Source: Photobacterium sp. CCB-ST2H9 (GTDB lineage Bacteria > Pseudomonadota > Gammaproteobacteria > Enterobacterales > Vibrionaceae). From it: DNA of 64,000 nucleotides. Location of the stretch: assembly GCF_023151555.2 (NCBI RefSeq), contig NZ_CP100425.1, positions 1,674,001 through 1,738,000 on the forward strand, read 5' to 3'. Shown here in pieces: positions 17,890-27,726 of the stretch (positions are counted from its first letter, which is position 1; every line of letters begins with the position of its first letter). The notes under the pieces are model-generated. The model did no database searches and was not told the DNA's origin. It worked only from the letters and a program-made list of their open reading frames with translations. The position numbers and the translations under genes are program-made.

Positions 17890-18648
17890 TGGTGCTGCTT
17901 CTGTAATCGCCATCATTAATATTGTTGAGACGCTCTATTTTCAGCTACCTTTGAATGACACCTGTGAATTGACTTTGTTTCATTGCACAGGCTGCTTCGA
18001 AATCACGACCTTTCATTTATCTTTTCCTCAGAGCGGCCGCTTCATATTTATGTCGGTGTGCTTCCTCGTTTAGCCAGTAAAGGCAGCCGGATAATGACGA
18101 ATAATACGGTTTCATTTGCGCAGAGCGGTATTTTTTGTGAATTAACCATGAAATAATTATGGTAATTCATGGCTTCTCTTATTCTGAACCATCATTTTAT
18201 TCTCTATTGATAGTCGAGTTAATTATTTTTATTGGGTGTTTCACGAATATTCATCTGTTTCAGCTTCATAAATACTGATAGAAGCATTTTTTCGACTCAC
18301 TTCAAAAAAATCCTCAAAAATAAATAAACACAATCTCGGAATTTTTATTCACTCTTGTGTGGCTATGTTTGGCTTTTCCGCTTATATCAATATAAAGATG
18401 AGACAGAAGTGAACCTTATCAAAAGGCAGAGTGCGCTGTTTTGGTCTTTAATCAAAAGAGGTAGGGCTGAGTATTTATTCTTATTTTCTGATTAAATAGC
18501 TGATAAAGATATGATTTCTGTTTTATAGATAGTTAACTTTTTATGTTGAAAGTGTGATTTTCAGCCCTTCATGCTGTTTTGACAGCTTGCTGAACAAAAT
18601 CGTTGCATATATTTTGTTACACATTGTTTACAAAGAGGAGGGTGAGTA
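17890..18648. other. Long AT-rich intergenic region upstream of the propeptide-like gene and prtV
   Basis: About 760 bp with no supported ORF on either strand. The part from 18230 on is strongly AT-rich, as in promoter regions of regulated exoprotease genes. No operator could be identified with confidence. Confidence 0.5.
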
Positions 18649-18933
18649 GTGAAACGTGCATGTTTATTCATCGCTTTGTGGTTATTTCCTGGTGTGGCTA
18701 TGGCTCAGGTTCAGGCTGATGACGAAAGGTTAATCCGTTCACTGGAAGAACAAGGGATCATTTGTGAAGGTCTGACTTATGCCGAAAAGCAAGAGGCACT
18801 CAGGATTTATCTGAATAGAAAAGCCATTTTGAAAGATAAAAAACAGAAAGATAAAAAGCAGACAGAAAAAGACACAACAAATTCTTCAGATTCATCAGAT
18901 ATGGCACAAAGGAAATGTATTTCTCCTGAGTAA
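18649..18933 (+). CDS. Small secreted protein resembling the PrtV propeptide N-terminus
   Basis: The 94-residue product starts at a GTG after a strong GAGGAGGGTG ribosome site. A signal peptide ends near AMAQ. The mature start DDERLIRSLEEQGIICEG, followed by EKQEALRIYLNRKAI, aligns without gaps to residues 34-66 of the next gene's product (NEDKLIEMLVRNGVVDAG, then EQKRHALDQYLENKI). The tail is a Lys/Asp-rich linker and ends with a second cysteine. This is a free-standing copy of the protease's pro-region start, so an inhibitor, chaperone or decoy for PrtV is possible. No function is known to me. Confidence 0.72.
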   Translation: MKRACLFIALWLFPGVAMAQVQADDERLIRSLEEQGIICEGLTYAEKQEALRIYLNRKAILKDKKQKDKKQTEKDTTNSSDSSDMAQRKCISPE

Positions 18934-19027
18934 TCTCTGATTTAACTGCGTTGTTAACAGCCGGGTACTTTTTGCTCGGCTGGGGTTTTGACAACTTCAC
19001 GATGGAAAATATAAATAAGGACAGTAA

Positions 19028-21784
19028 ATGAAACACATGAAGAAAACATTGTTGGCTTCAGCAATGTTCACTTTGTTCAGTGGCAGTGGATATGCGCAAA
19101 CACCTGTGGACATGGGTGTTGTGAACGAAGATAAATTAATTGAAATGCTGGTCAGAAATGGGGTTGTTGATGCTGGGGCATCTGAAGAACAAAAACGCCA
19201 TGCTCTGGATCAGTACCTTGAAAATAAGATTCGCTCAGGATTTAAAGGCGACGCTCAGTTTGGCAAACAGGCACTGGAAAAACGTGCAAAAGTACTGAAA
19301 ACGATCCAGAAAAATAAAGGCATGCAACGTGCAAATATTTTTGCATTGGATGTCAGCCAAAAACGTACGGATAAAGTACTTGCGCTGTTGATCGACTTCC
19401 CGGATCTGCCGTGGAATGACAATAAGCTGACGAAAGAACATACAGAAATGCTGTATGACAGCTATGAAGCTGCTCACTATCAGGATCTGCTGTTCTCGGG
19501 CACAGGTTATACCGGTCCGAACGGCGAGAACTTCATCTCAATGCGCCAGTACTATGAGCAGGAATCTGGCGATACCTACTCTGTGATGGGTCAGGCAGCC
19601 GGTTGGTATCATGCATCGAAAAATGCTGCATTTTACGGTGGTAACTCACCGACGACTGACAATGATATGAACGCTCAGGAGCTGGTCCGTGAAGCACTGA
19701 ACCAGCTGGCACAGGATCCAAATATCAATCTGGCGGATTACGACGTCGAAGACCGCTATGACTATGATGGTGATGGTAACTATCGCGAGCCTGATGGCGT
19801 GATCGATCACCTGATGGTCTTCCATTCATCTGTCGGTGAAGAAGCCGGTGGTGGTGTCCTGGGTAAAGATGCAATCTGGTCTCACCGTTTTAACCTGGGT
19901 CAGCCTCATATTCTGGCAGGGACGAAGAGTAATGTCCCTGAGCGTTTTAACGGTCAGTACGCAGCTTTCGACTACACCATTCAGCCAATCGATGCAGCCG
20001 CGGGTGTGTGTGCGCACGAGTATGGTCACGATCTTGGCCTGCCTGATGAGTACGACACGCAATATACCGGTAAAGGTGAGCCTGTTTCCTACTGGTCAAT
20101 CATGTCTTCGGGCAGCTGGGCCGGTAAAATTGGCGGCACGCAGCCAACAGCATTCAGTTCTTGGTCGAAGCAGTTCCTGCAACAGTCGATCGGTGGTCAC
20201 TGGGTAAATGATCAGCAGGTTTCTCTGAGCGATCTGGAGAATTCACCACGTGAATTCACACTGTTCCAGACAACAGATACCAAACTGCCGAACATGGTGA
20301 AGGTGACACTGCCGAACAAACGCATTGAAACCCTGAAACCATTTGAAGGCCAGTACTCTTTCCATTCCGGCAAAGGCGATGATCTGAAGAACAGCATGAG
20401 TCGTAAACTGGTTATTCCTGCGGGTACCAAAGTTACGCTGAAGTTCAAAACCTGGTATCAGATTGAGAAAGACTATGACTTCGCGCGCGTGTTGATCAAT
20501 GGTCAACAAATCAGCGGTAACATTACCTCAATGGACGACCCGTATAAGACTGGTTTAGTGCCTGCGATTGGTGGTGATTCCAATGGCTGGATTGACGCTG
20601 AGTTTGACCTGAGCCAGTGGGCTGGTCAGGAAGTTACCCTGGGCTTCGACTATGTCACTGACGGTGGTCTGGCCATGGAAGGTATGTACCTGGACAACCT
20701 GGTTCTGGATGTTGATGGTGCAGTGACAGCCATTGATGATGGTGAGTCGGGTTCTACCTTTGCCTTCAACGGTTACAAACTGTCTGATGGTTACCACGAT
20801 GCTGCGCACTATTACCTGCTGCAATGGCGTAGCCACACTGGTGTCGACGAAGGTCTGGCAAACATCAAACGTATGGGTCAGATCATGACATTCGAACCAG
20901 GTCTGGTCGTTTGGTATGTGGATGAGTCTCTGACTGATAACTGGGTTGGTAAACACCCGGGTGAAGGTTGGTTGGGTGTTGTCGATGCAGACCAGAATGC
21001 ACTGGTTTGGGCGAACTCTGGCCAGGCTGCACAAACCCGATTCCAGGTTCGTGATGCGGCATTCTCGCTGAATGATCAAACACCGCTGCGTCTGGTCGAC
21101 AGCACAGGCGATGTACTGGAAGATACCAGCCTGATTGGTAATGCAAACTTCTCTGATGCAGAAGATTACACTTCACCAACAGTACCGGATGCAGGTCGTA
21201 AGCTGACTGAGTTTGGTCTGATGATCGATGTGGTACAGCAAGGTCAGAACAATGAGTTTGGTGTTGTGCGTCTGTCTAAAGTCGGTTCTCAGAACGAAGC
21301 GCCAACAGCGAGTTTTGAGCTGAAAGTAGATGGTCTGTCTGTTTCTGCGAAGAACCTGAGTGTTGATACAGACGGTGAAATCATCAGCCACCAGTGGGAT
21401 TTCGGTAACGGTAAATACAGCAACGAAGCTGCGCCAAGCTGGCAGTATCAGCAGGCGGGAACTTATACCGTAAGCCTGACCGTGACTGACGATAAAGGTG
21501 CGACGGATACTTACAGCTATTCTGTCACTGTTGAAGTGCCCAATGCACTGCCGGAAGCCAGCGCAAGTTACTTCCATGTTGGTCGCTGGGTAACCATGTG
21601 GTCAACCAGTACTGACAGCGATGGCCGCATTGTTGACACAGAGTGGACGCTGCCAAACGGTAAGATCAAACGTGGTCGCTTCTTCACCACTATCTTCCCA
21701 AGCTACGGCGATCATGAAGTGACGCTGAAAGTGATGGATAACGATGGCGGTGTAACGAAGAAAGTGATTCAGGTTCACCTGTAA
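19028..21784 (+). CDS. prtV: PrtV-type M6 family metalloprotease with C-terminal PKD domains
   Basis: The 918-residue product equals Vibrio cholerae PrtV in length and architecture. It has a signal peptide to about residue 23, a propeptide with NEDKLIEMLVRNG, then the M6 peptidase domain with zinc motif HEYGHDLGLPDE (His330, Glu331, His334). DYDGDGNYREPDG near 250 looks calcium-binding. A lectin-like or insert region with WIDAEFDLSQWAGQEV lies near 520, and PKD-like repeats near 760-910 (ISHQWDFGNGKYSNEAAPSWQYQQAGTYTV-type). PrtV is secreted and degrades host matrix and plasma proteins and protects against grazers in V. cholerae. AAGGAC precedes ATG 19028. It is followed by a terminator. Confidence 0.95.
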   Translation: MKHMKKTLLASAMFTLFSGSGYAQTPVDMGVVNEDKLIEMLVRNGVVDAGASEEQKRHALDQYLENKIRSGFKGDAQFGKQALEKRAKVLKTIQKNKGMQRANIFALDVSQKRTDKVLALLIDFPDLPWNDNKLTKEHTEMLYDSYEAAHYQDLLFSGTGYTGPNGENFISMRQYYEQESGDTYSVMGQAAGWYHASKNAAFYGGNSPTTDNDMNAQELVREALNQLAQDPNINLADYDVEDRYDYDGDGNYREPDGVIDHLMVFHSSVGEEAGGGVLGKDAIWSHRFNLGQPHILAGTKSNVPERFNGQYAAFDYTIQPIDAAAGVCAHEYGHDLGLPDEYDTQYTGKGEPVSYWSIMSSGSWAGKIGGTQPTAFSSWSKQFLQQSIGGHWVNDQQVSLSDLENSPREFTLFQTTDTKLPNMVKVTLPNKRIETLKPFEGQYSFHSGKGDDLKNSMSRKLVIPAGTKVTLKFKTWYQIEKDYDFARVLINGQQISGNITSMDDPYKTGLVPAIGGDSNGWIDAEFDLSQWAGQEVTLGFDYVTDGGLAMEGMYLDNLVLDVDGAVTAIDDGESGSTFAFNGYKLSDGYHDAAHYYLLQWRSHTGVDEGLANIKRMGQIMTFEPGLVVWYVDESLTDNWVGKHPGEGWLGVVDADQNALVWANSGQAAQTRFQVRDAAFSLNDQTPLRLVDSTGDVLEDTSLIGNANFSDAEDYTSPTVPDAGRKLTEFGLMIDVVQQGQNNEFGVVRLSKVGSQNEAPTASFELKVDGLSVSAKNLSVDTDGEIISHQWDFGNGKYSNEAAPSWQYQQAGTYTVSLTVTDDKGATDTYSYSVTVEVPNALPEASASYFHVGRWVTMWSTSTDSDGRIVDTEWTLPNGKIKRGRFFTTIFPSYGDHEVTLKVMDNDGGVTKKVIQVHL

Positions 21785-21813
21785 TTCATGATTCACTGAA
21801 TTCCTGTAATGTT

Positions 21814-21845
21814 GAGCGCAGCCGAAAGGTTGCGCTCTTTTTTTA
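21814..21845 (+). terminator. Rho-independent terminator after prtV
   Basis: GAGCGCA and TGCGCTC stem with a 10-nt loop and a T7 run; it lies right at the end of the convergent flippase gene. Confidence 0.87.
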
Positions 21846-21847
21846 TG

Positions 21848-23170
21848 TCAGTGCTGTGTACTTGTTTCTTTCTCAATCGGTTGCTGACGCAGAGAAAAAG
21901 CAAAGGTGTACCAGGTTGTTGCTGCAGCCAGACTCATCGCCAGGCACGTTGCGATTGCCGCACCCTGCATCCCCATTGCCGGAATCAGCCAAAAGTTCGC
22001 AGAAATATCCGCAATCAGGGTCAGGATCCCAATGATAACAATGTTGCGGCCATAGTGACTGTACTGTAACCAGGTTGATGCAAATCCGCTGAATCCCCAG
22101 ATCGCGTAGGCTGCAATCAGCCAGTACAGTGTCTGCTCCGCTTGCTGAAAATCATTCCCGAAGAAAGATAATAACCAGCCTCCAAAATAAAGCTCACCGG
22201 ACGCCAGTACGAGAACCGACAGCGTGATGATTTTCTGGGCCCGCCAAAACAAGGCTTTGGCCTGTTCCGGGTCGTTATCCATTGTTCGTCCGATCAGCGG
22301 CAGAAAAATACCGGCAATGGTCACCTGAGCGACGGGTAATAAATGCGCTGTGGTGGTCGCCGCAGCAAAGTGGCCCACTGAATTTTCATCCGCAAGGATT
22401 TCCAGCATGAAAAGGTCTATCTGGTTTAAAGCCATGGTGATGAGCATGGTCAGCATCATTGGGACGGACCAGCTCAGCAGCTGCCGTTTTTCTGCGAGAG
22501 GTGGAATCGCCTGGGTTGAGTCGATCAATCCCAGCGTCTGGATTTTACGCCATTGCCAGAAGGTAATGCCGGCCACTGCAATCCCTCCGGATAAAATCAC
22601 CTGCCATAATTCCACCTGGCTGATGGAGATCATCAGGAAGGCAACAGTACCTGCTTTGATCAGGGGTAAGCCGATCCGCCACGGGAGGTTTGATAACGCC
22701 AGCATTTTGGCTGACTGCAATACCCGGCTGAATAATGCGCCGCATGCTATCAGCGGGATGACGAAAGAAATCAGCATCAGCGGATGATGCTCCGAGAGAT
22801 CAGTTTTGCCCAAATGCAATACTCCGGCCAGATAGGTTGCGGCAATGAGCAACACAGAGAGTAATAAAGCGATGCCTGTGTAAAAGCGAAGGAAAGACAG
22901 CACGTAGCCCCGGTTTTGATTCTCAATGGCTGCTGCGAGAATGCGGGGGGCAATTCTGTCACCCCCCAACAAAATGATGACACTCGATAACACCGCAAAA
23001 GCATAAGCCACTTTGTAGTCACCGTATTGGTGAGCCGGTAATGCATGGCTGAGTGTCAGATTAAACAGATAATCAGCGATAAAACCCAAGACCAGGCTCG
23101 ACAGCATGATCACAAAACCTGATCGCAGATAGCCGGAGAGGGCACCCGTTTTTTCAGAAAGTGAGTCCAT
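21848..23170 (-). CDS. Polysaccharide flippase-like membrane protein (MOP superfamily, Wzx/PST type)
   Basis: The 440-residue product is almost entirely hydrophobic, with about 12-14 transmembrane helices. It has the N-terminal pattern GYLRSGFVIMLSSLVLGFIADYLFN and a mid-protein WSVPMMLTMLITMALNQIDLFMLE, as in oligosaccharide translocases. These carry lipid-linked sugars across the inner membrane. No glycosyltransferase or polymerase genes lie around it, so it is an orphan and its lipid-sugar partner is unknown. A different MOP-type role cannot be excluded. Confidence 0.75.
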   Translation of the reverse strand: MDSLSEKTGALSGYLRSGFVIMLSSLVLGFIADYLFNLTLSHALPAHQYGDYKVAYAFAVLSSVIILLGGDRIAPRILAAAIENQNRGYVLSFLRFYTGIALLLSVLLIAATYLAGVLHLGKTDLSEHHPLMLISFVIPLIACGALFSRVLQSAKMLALSNLPWRIGLPLIKAGTVAFLMISISQVELWQVILSGGIAVAGITFWQWRKIQTLGLIDSTQAIPPLAEKRQLLSWSVPMMLTMLITMALNQIDLFMLEILADENSVGHFAAATTTAHLLPVAQVTIAGIFLPLIGRTMDNDPEQAKALFWRAQKIITLSVLVLASGELYFGGWLLSFFGNDFQQAEQTLYWLIAAYAIWGFSGFASTWLQYSHYGRNIVIIGILTLIADISANFWLIPAMGMQGAAIATCLAMSLAAATTWYTFAFSLRQQPIEKETSTQH

Positions 23171-23505
23171 TCAAATGTTTCCGGAGAAGTGATTGAAAAT
23201 TATAAAATGAAGTTTAAACCCAGATCGCCCGGAGATGCAGGAATCAAAGTGCTTTGATTGACGCCAGTTCAAGGAAAACTGCTTTGTGCTCTGCATTTTG
23301 AGGGCACGAGAGGCGTCTTCGGCTGGAGGAATCAAAAGAGACCGCGAAAGAGTTGCCGAGAACTGACAAAGGATGACCCGGCTGACCAGACACCTGCCAG
23401 CGGATATGAATTCAGGCATTTAAAATGTCATCCAATACAAACTGTTAAGTCCGCCTGAATATGTCAATATAAGGCGAGTTTGCAGACAACCGGCAGGAGA
23501 AACGC
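23171..23505. other. Divergent promoter region, flippase / LysR regulator
   Basis: 335 bp without a supported ORF. An 8-bp inverted repeat ATTCAGGC (23410) / GCCTGAAT (23453) lies close upstream of the LysR gene and could be its autoregulatory site; this is weak. Confidence 0.4.
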
Positions 23506-24375
23506 GTGAGTAAAGTAACGATTGAGCAATGGAAGATGTTTGTGGCCGTCGTTGAGGAAGGTGGTTTTGCGCAAGCCGGTGAAAAGTTATTTAAAACACA
23601 ACCGACGGTCAGCCATGCCATCCGTAAGATGGAACAGAGCCTTGAAAAGTCGTTGTTTGAAGTCAAAGGCCGCAAGGCGATGCTCACGCCTTTTGGCAAC
23701 AGTTTACTGCCACAGGCGAAACAGCTGGTTCAGCAGTCCCTGATGCTGGAAAGACTGGCGGGCAGTTATCAGGACAAAATTATTCGTGAAGTGTCCGTGG
23801 CGATAGATACGCTATATCCCAGTGAGGCCTGGCAGAAAGCCGTTCTGGCTTGTCACGCCCATTTTCCTGAGGTCAATCTCAGGCTGTACGAAACCTGTTT
23901 GTCCCGTGCATCAGAACTGCTGGAGGACGGGACGGTGCAGCTTGCCATGACGAGTAAACTGCCGTCGAATACGCTGTCGCAAAAGGTCATGGTCATCCGA
24001 AAAGCTGCCGTGGTCAGTTGCCATCATCCGTTAGCCCACGCCAGTGCCTTATCGGTAGATGATCTGATCGGTCATTGCCAGATCGTGGTGATGGACGGCG
24101 GGATAAGAAACAATACCAGTACCGGCTGGTTGGGCAGTCAGCAACGCGTGACGGTTTCCCACTTCCATGCAGCAAAATCGGCAGTTGAAGCCGGGCTGGG
24201 GTATGCATGGTTGCCGGAATGGATGCTGGCCGGAACAGATGCAGAAGGTTGGGTCAGACTACCGCTGAGCAGCGGGGCGGAGCGTGAAATTCAGTTGCAG
24301 CTGGGGTATTTCCCTCAGTTTGAAAATGATGCTGTGATTCAGTTTCTGTGTAAGCAACTGTGTCAAATCAGTTGA
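23506..24375 (+). CDS. LysR family transcriptional regulator
   Basis: The 289-residue product opens with a LysR helix-turn-helix: QWKMFVAVVEEGGFAQAGEKLFKTQPTVSHAIRKMEQSLEKSLFE, followed by a two-lobe effector domain. It starts at a GTG after AGGAG. It lies 100 bp upstream of a nitroreductase gene on the same strand and is a plausible regulator of it. The ligand is unknown. Confidence 0.9.
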   Translation: MSKVTIEQWKMFVAVVEEGGFAQAGEKLFKTQPTVSHAIRKMEQSLEKSLFEVKGRKAMLTPFGNSLLPQAKQLVQQSLMLERLAGSYQDKIIREVSVAIDTLYPSEAWQKAVLACHAHFPEVNLRLYETCLSRASELLEDGTVQLAMTSKLPSNTLSQKVMVIRKAAVVSCHHPLAHASALSVDDLIGHCQIVVMDGGIRNNTSTGWLGSQQRVTVSHFHAAKSAVEAGLGYAWLPEWMLAGTDAEGWVRLPLSSGAEREIQLQLGYFPQFENDAVIQFLCKQLCQIS

Positions 24376-24474
24376 TAACATCTATAGATAAACCAGAAAT
24401 CATTCATTATTTTTTATCGCTGTCTTTGCGTACCTTTGTCATCACAAAGTCGATATCAATCACACGCAGAGGGA

Positions 24475-25107
24475 ATGATGAATCTTATCCAAGACCTGAA
24501 CTGGCGATATGCCGTCCGCCGTTTTTCTGATCAGAAAGTCCAGCCTGAGTTGATCGGGCAACTGTTAGAAGCTGCAAGACTGAGTGCATCTTCGTACGGA
24601 CTGCAGCCTTATCGTCTGCTGGTCATAGAATCTGAAGCAATCAGAGAAGCTTTATTACCCCATTCCATGGGGCAGGATAAAGTGCTGCACAGCTCTCATC
24701 TGATTGTATTTGCTGCACAAACGGCTCCGGCGAATGAGCTGGTTGACCGTTATGCTCTGCGAGTATCGGATGCCCGACAGGTGCCGTTGTCCGATCTGGC
24801 TCCCATGGTGAATGCGTTTAAAGGTGCACTGGCTTCACAGACGGAACAAGAGCGCCTGGCGTGGGCGCACCAGCAGGCCAATATTGCCCTGGGCCAGTTT
24901 CTGGCTGCCGCCGCGGTACTGAAGGTTGATGCCTGCCCGATGGGTGGTTTTGACGCCAAAGGATACGATGAAGTCTTAGGGCTGACCGGAAAAGGGCTGA
25001 CAACCTCTGTGATTTGCCCGATCGGCTACCGGCATCCGGATGACGCGACTGCCCATCAGCCCAAAGTCAGAGTTCCTGCTGAAATATTCGCGCATTGGGT
25101 GAGATAA
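24475..25107 (+). CDS. Nitroreductase family NAD(P)H-dependent oxidoreductase
   Basis: The product begins MMNLIQDLNWRYAVRRFSDQKV and has the nitroreductase FMN motif ASSYGLQPYRLLVIE and, near the C-terminus, GKGLTTSVICPIGYR. It is like NfsB/YdgI enzymes that reduce nitro groups and quinones with NAD(P)H and FMN. The frame is open from 24436; ATG 24475/24478 with AGAGGG upstream fits the family start (about 210 residues). Likely regulated by the adjacent LysR protein. Confidence 0.88.
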   Translation: MMNLIQDLNWRYAVRRFSDQKVQPELIGQLLEAARLSASSYGLQPYRLLVIESEAIREALLPHSMGQDKVLHSSHLIVFAAQTAPANELVDRYALRVSDARQVPLSDLAPMVNAFKGALASQTEQERLAWAHQQANIALGQFLAAAAVLKVDACPMGGFDAKGYDEVLGLTGKGLTTSVICPIGYRHPDDATAHQPKVRVPAEIFAHWVR

Positions 25108-25128
25108 ATGTTCAGGTTACTGAGTATT

Positions 25129-25155
25129 GAGCCCGCGAAATGCGGGCTTTTTATT
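25129..25155. terminator. Terminator after the nitroreductase gene
   Basis: AGCCCGC and GCGGGCT form a 7-bp stem with a short loop, followed by TTTTATTTT, between convergent genes. Confidence 0.85.
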
Positions 25156-25193
25156 TTCCGTGAGGTTCTGAGGTGAATCGCCGGAGGGCGAAG

Positions 25194-25892
25194 TTAAATG
25201 GTCGCCGTCGATTCAATTAAGATGGCATCATGGCGCCAGTATTCGAGATCGCAGTCAATCAGGTTGCCATGCTGGTCGTAGTTGATTCGCTCAACGAACA
25301 TGGCCGGGGTCCCGGACGTTGCACGCAGATGATGGGCGGTATCTGCCATCAGAGATGTCGATCGGACCCTGAATCGGGTTTTCGAATAAAGCACCCCGTA
25401 CTGCTCGCGATACGTTGTGGTGAGCGAGTCGGTAATATTGTGCTTAAACAGATCCGGAAAATGGGTCGGCGAAATAAAGTTTGTCACTACAACGACAGGC
25501 CGTTCATCCAGAAAGCGCAGCCGGTCGATCCGGTAAACTTCGGTTAATGGCTCGACATTTAATAATGAGGCCGCCCTTCGACTGGCCGGCACTCTTTTCG
25601 CCGATAACAGCTCAGAGCGAGGTTTCCGCCCTTGTGCTTTTGCCATCGCCGGGAAGTCGGTGGTGTAGGTTGGGTCGTAGCGTAAAGGGTCGGGTGAGAC
25701 AAACCAGCCGCGGCGATCTTCACGGTAAAGTTTGCCTTCGGCTTCCAGTAAAGCCAGTGATTCACGCAGCGTGACACGCGTAGTACTGAAAGACTCCGCC
25801 AGCTTACGCTCAGCGGGCAGCTTGTGTCCGCTGCTGAGCAGTCCGGCATCAATCTGTTCGTTGATGGCTTCCATGATTTTTAAATATTGCAC
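25194..25892 (-). CDS. phnR: GntR/UTRA family regulator PhnR of aminoethylphosphonate use
   Basis: The 232-residue product has a GntR winged helix at residues 1-65 (LLSSGHKLPAERKLAESFSTTRVTLRESLALLE) and a UTRA ligand domain after residue 85. It is the most downstream gene of the minus-strand phnSTU-R set, the position PhnR has in Salmonella. UTRA regulators bind short TGGT/ACCA or GTNTAGAC-like palindromes, which fits the four sites found here. The expected effector is AEP or a breakdown intermediate. Confidence 0.87.
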   Translation of the reverse strand: MQYLKIMEAINEQIDAGLLSSGHKLPAERKLAESFSTTRVTLRESLALLEAEGKLYREDRRGWFVSPDPLRYDPTYTTDFPAMAKAQGRKPRSELLSAKRVPASRRAASLLNVEPLTEVYRIDRLRFLDERPVVVVTNFISPTHFPDLFKHNITDSLTTTYREQYGVLYSKTRFRVRSTSLMADTAHHLRATSGTPAMFVERINYDQHGNLIDCDLEYWRHDAILIESTATI

Positions 25893-25982
25893 TGTTTCTG
25901 TCCTGTTACCGGCTGCAAAGAGGCTCAGCCGGTTCGCTATGATATAAGGCTAATCACGTGTCGTCATTAGCATAAAGAACGT

Positions 25983-27713
25983 TCAGCGTTTCCGCCATGC
26001 CTGGGTGTACTGATCACTGAGGCGATTTGCCGCGACATGAAGGAGTTTCACGCCCGCCGCGGTGATCAGAATCATGACAGCCATCGCTGCTGCGGGTCCG
26101 GTTTGTCCGGCATCATCCATATTCAGTACCGAGACGGATGCGGGCATCGTGTCGGTTGCATACAGAAACACAATGGCAGACGTTGTGGTCATGGCATTCA
26201 TAAAGAGATAAGCGGCAATCTCCAGAATTGCGGGCATACAGACCGGCACCGTGACCTTCAGAAAGGTTTTGAACTGAGGGACATTCAACGAGGCTGAAAT
26301 GGCTTCTATCTCAGCCGGTAATTGTTTCAGGGCCGTGATTGCTGTCATATGGCCCACAGTGTAGTAGTGAGTTACGGTATTCACGATCAAGATGGTGAGG
26401 GTGCCGTATAGCCAGGAAAGCGGATTATCACTCTGATTAAAAAAGAAAATATAACCCAAGCCCAAGACCATGCCCGGTACGGCCATGGGCAGAATCGCCA
26501 GCATTTGCATCAGGTTCCGTAACGGAGCGAAGCTGCGGCCTTTTTCAATACAGTAAGCTGAAGTGAAAATCACCAGCGTCCCCGTTACCGCGACACCAGC
26601 TGCCAGTTTGAGTGAGTTGAAATATGGGGCCCACCCATAAGTACTGAACTCGGCAAAGTTGTAGTTGTTGAGACTCAGCGTGGTGTTCCAGGGCCAGAAT
26701 GTGACCAGGGAGCCATAGACCGCCATGCCGATGACAGTCAGCACAGCAATGGCAATCAGGGAACAAAACAACAGGCAAAGGTTGTCGCGAATCGGGTTAG
26801 GTTCGGGCTGGTACGCCACTGAGCGGGCATCAAACAGGTTTTGCTGTTTTTTCTGTACCCAGCGATCACCCAGAAATGCCAGCAGTGCGGGCAAGAGCAA
26901 GACGACAGAAGTTACTGCACCCATGGCAAAGTTTTGCTGACCAACCACCTGTTTGAAGATGTCTGTTGCCAGCACGTTGTACTGCCCGCCGATCACTTTG
27001 GGGACGCCAAAGTCACAGACCACCAGAGTAAACACAACGATCAGGGCACTGATCAGTCCGTATTTTGCGCCTGGCAGGGTGACCAGAAAGAACGTGCGAA
27101 CCGGAGACGTGTTCAGTGCTTTGGCTGCTTCATAGAGTCTTGCATCTGAGGTTTTAAGTGACGTTGTCACAACCATCAGTGCATGCGGAAAGGTCCAGAA
27201 AATCAGGCCGATGGCAATCCCAATCGGGCCGTAAATGCTTTGTCCCATCAGCAGTTCCTTGGCGATGCCCTGATTGCCAAAGAGATAAATCAGACTGATT
27301 GCAGGTAACAGAGACGGCGCCAGAATCGGTGCAGAACCAATCACAGTAAAGATGCCTTTGAATGGCATACAACTGCGGGTCAGGGCATAAGCGTAACCAA
27401 AGGCCAGCACACCGACAAATCCTGTCACGACCACGCCAATCAGAATCGTGTTTTGCAAGGACAGCCATAAGGAAGGCGAAGCAAAATATGCTGCAAAGTT
27501 TGTCAGACCGACAAATTCACCATCGGCATTCTGGACACTTTTTTGCAGCATGGCCAGTAAAGGGGCGACGATAAAAATGCCCATCAGGCCAGCAAAGAGC
27601 ACCAGCAGGGCACCCAGCGTCAGATTATCGCGGCCGAGACTGTGCCGGAAACGGGAAACTGATTGCATCAGACCGGATGAATTCACATCCTGCTGTCGGG
27701 TCAGTTGAGTCAT
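25983..27713 (-). CDS. phnU: AEP ABC transporter permease, fused two-domain (PhnU2 type)
   Basis: About 576 residues with roughly 12 transmembrane helices in two homologous halves, each with an ABC permease EAA loop: one near residue 175-205 (DARLYEAAKALNTSPVRTF) and one near 480-510 (LPAEIEAISASLNVPQ). This fused arrangement is known for the putative 2-aminoethylphosphonate transporter family. The frame is open to 27767, but this would overlap phnT; ATG 27713 has AGGA upstream and leaves a 13-nt gap, so I choose it. Membrane channel for AEP import. Confidence 0.9.
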   Translation of the reverse strand: MTQLTRQQDVNSSGLMQSVSRFRHSLGRDNLTLGALLVLFAGLMGIFIVAPLLAMLQKSVQNADGEFVGLTNFAAYFASPSLWLSLQNTILIGVVVTGFVGVLAFGYAYALTRSCMPFKGIFTVIGSAPILAPSLLPAISLIYLFGNQGIAKELLMGQSIYGPIGIAIGLIFWTFPHALMVVTTSLKTSDARLYEAAKALNTSPVRTFFLVTLPGAKYGLISALIVVFTLVVCDFGVPKVIGGQYNVLATDIFKQVVGQQNFAMGAVTSVVLLLPALLAFLGDRWVQKKQQNLFDARSVAYQPEPNPIRDNLCLLFCSLIAIAVLTVIGMAVYGSLVTFWPWNTTLSLNNYNFAEFSTYGWAPYFNSLKLAAGVAVTGTLVIFTSAYCIEKGRSFAPLRNLMQMLAILPMAVPGMVLGLGYIFFFNQSDNPLSWLYGTLTILIVNTVTHYYTVGHMTAITALKQLPAEIEAISASLNVPQFKTFLKVTVPVCMPAILEIAAYLFMNAMTTTSAIVFLYATDTMPASVSVLNMDDAGQTGPAAAMAVMILITAAGVKLLHVAANRLSDQYTQAWRKR

Positions 27714-27726
27714 GGGAATATCCTGT

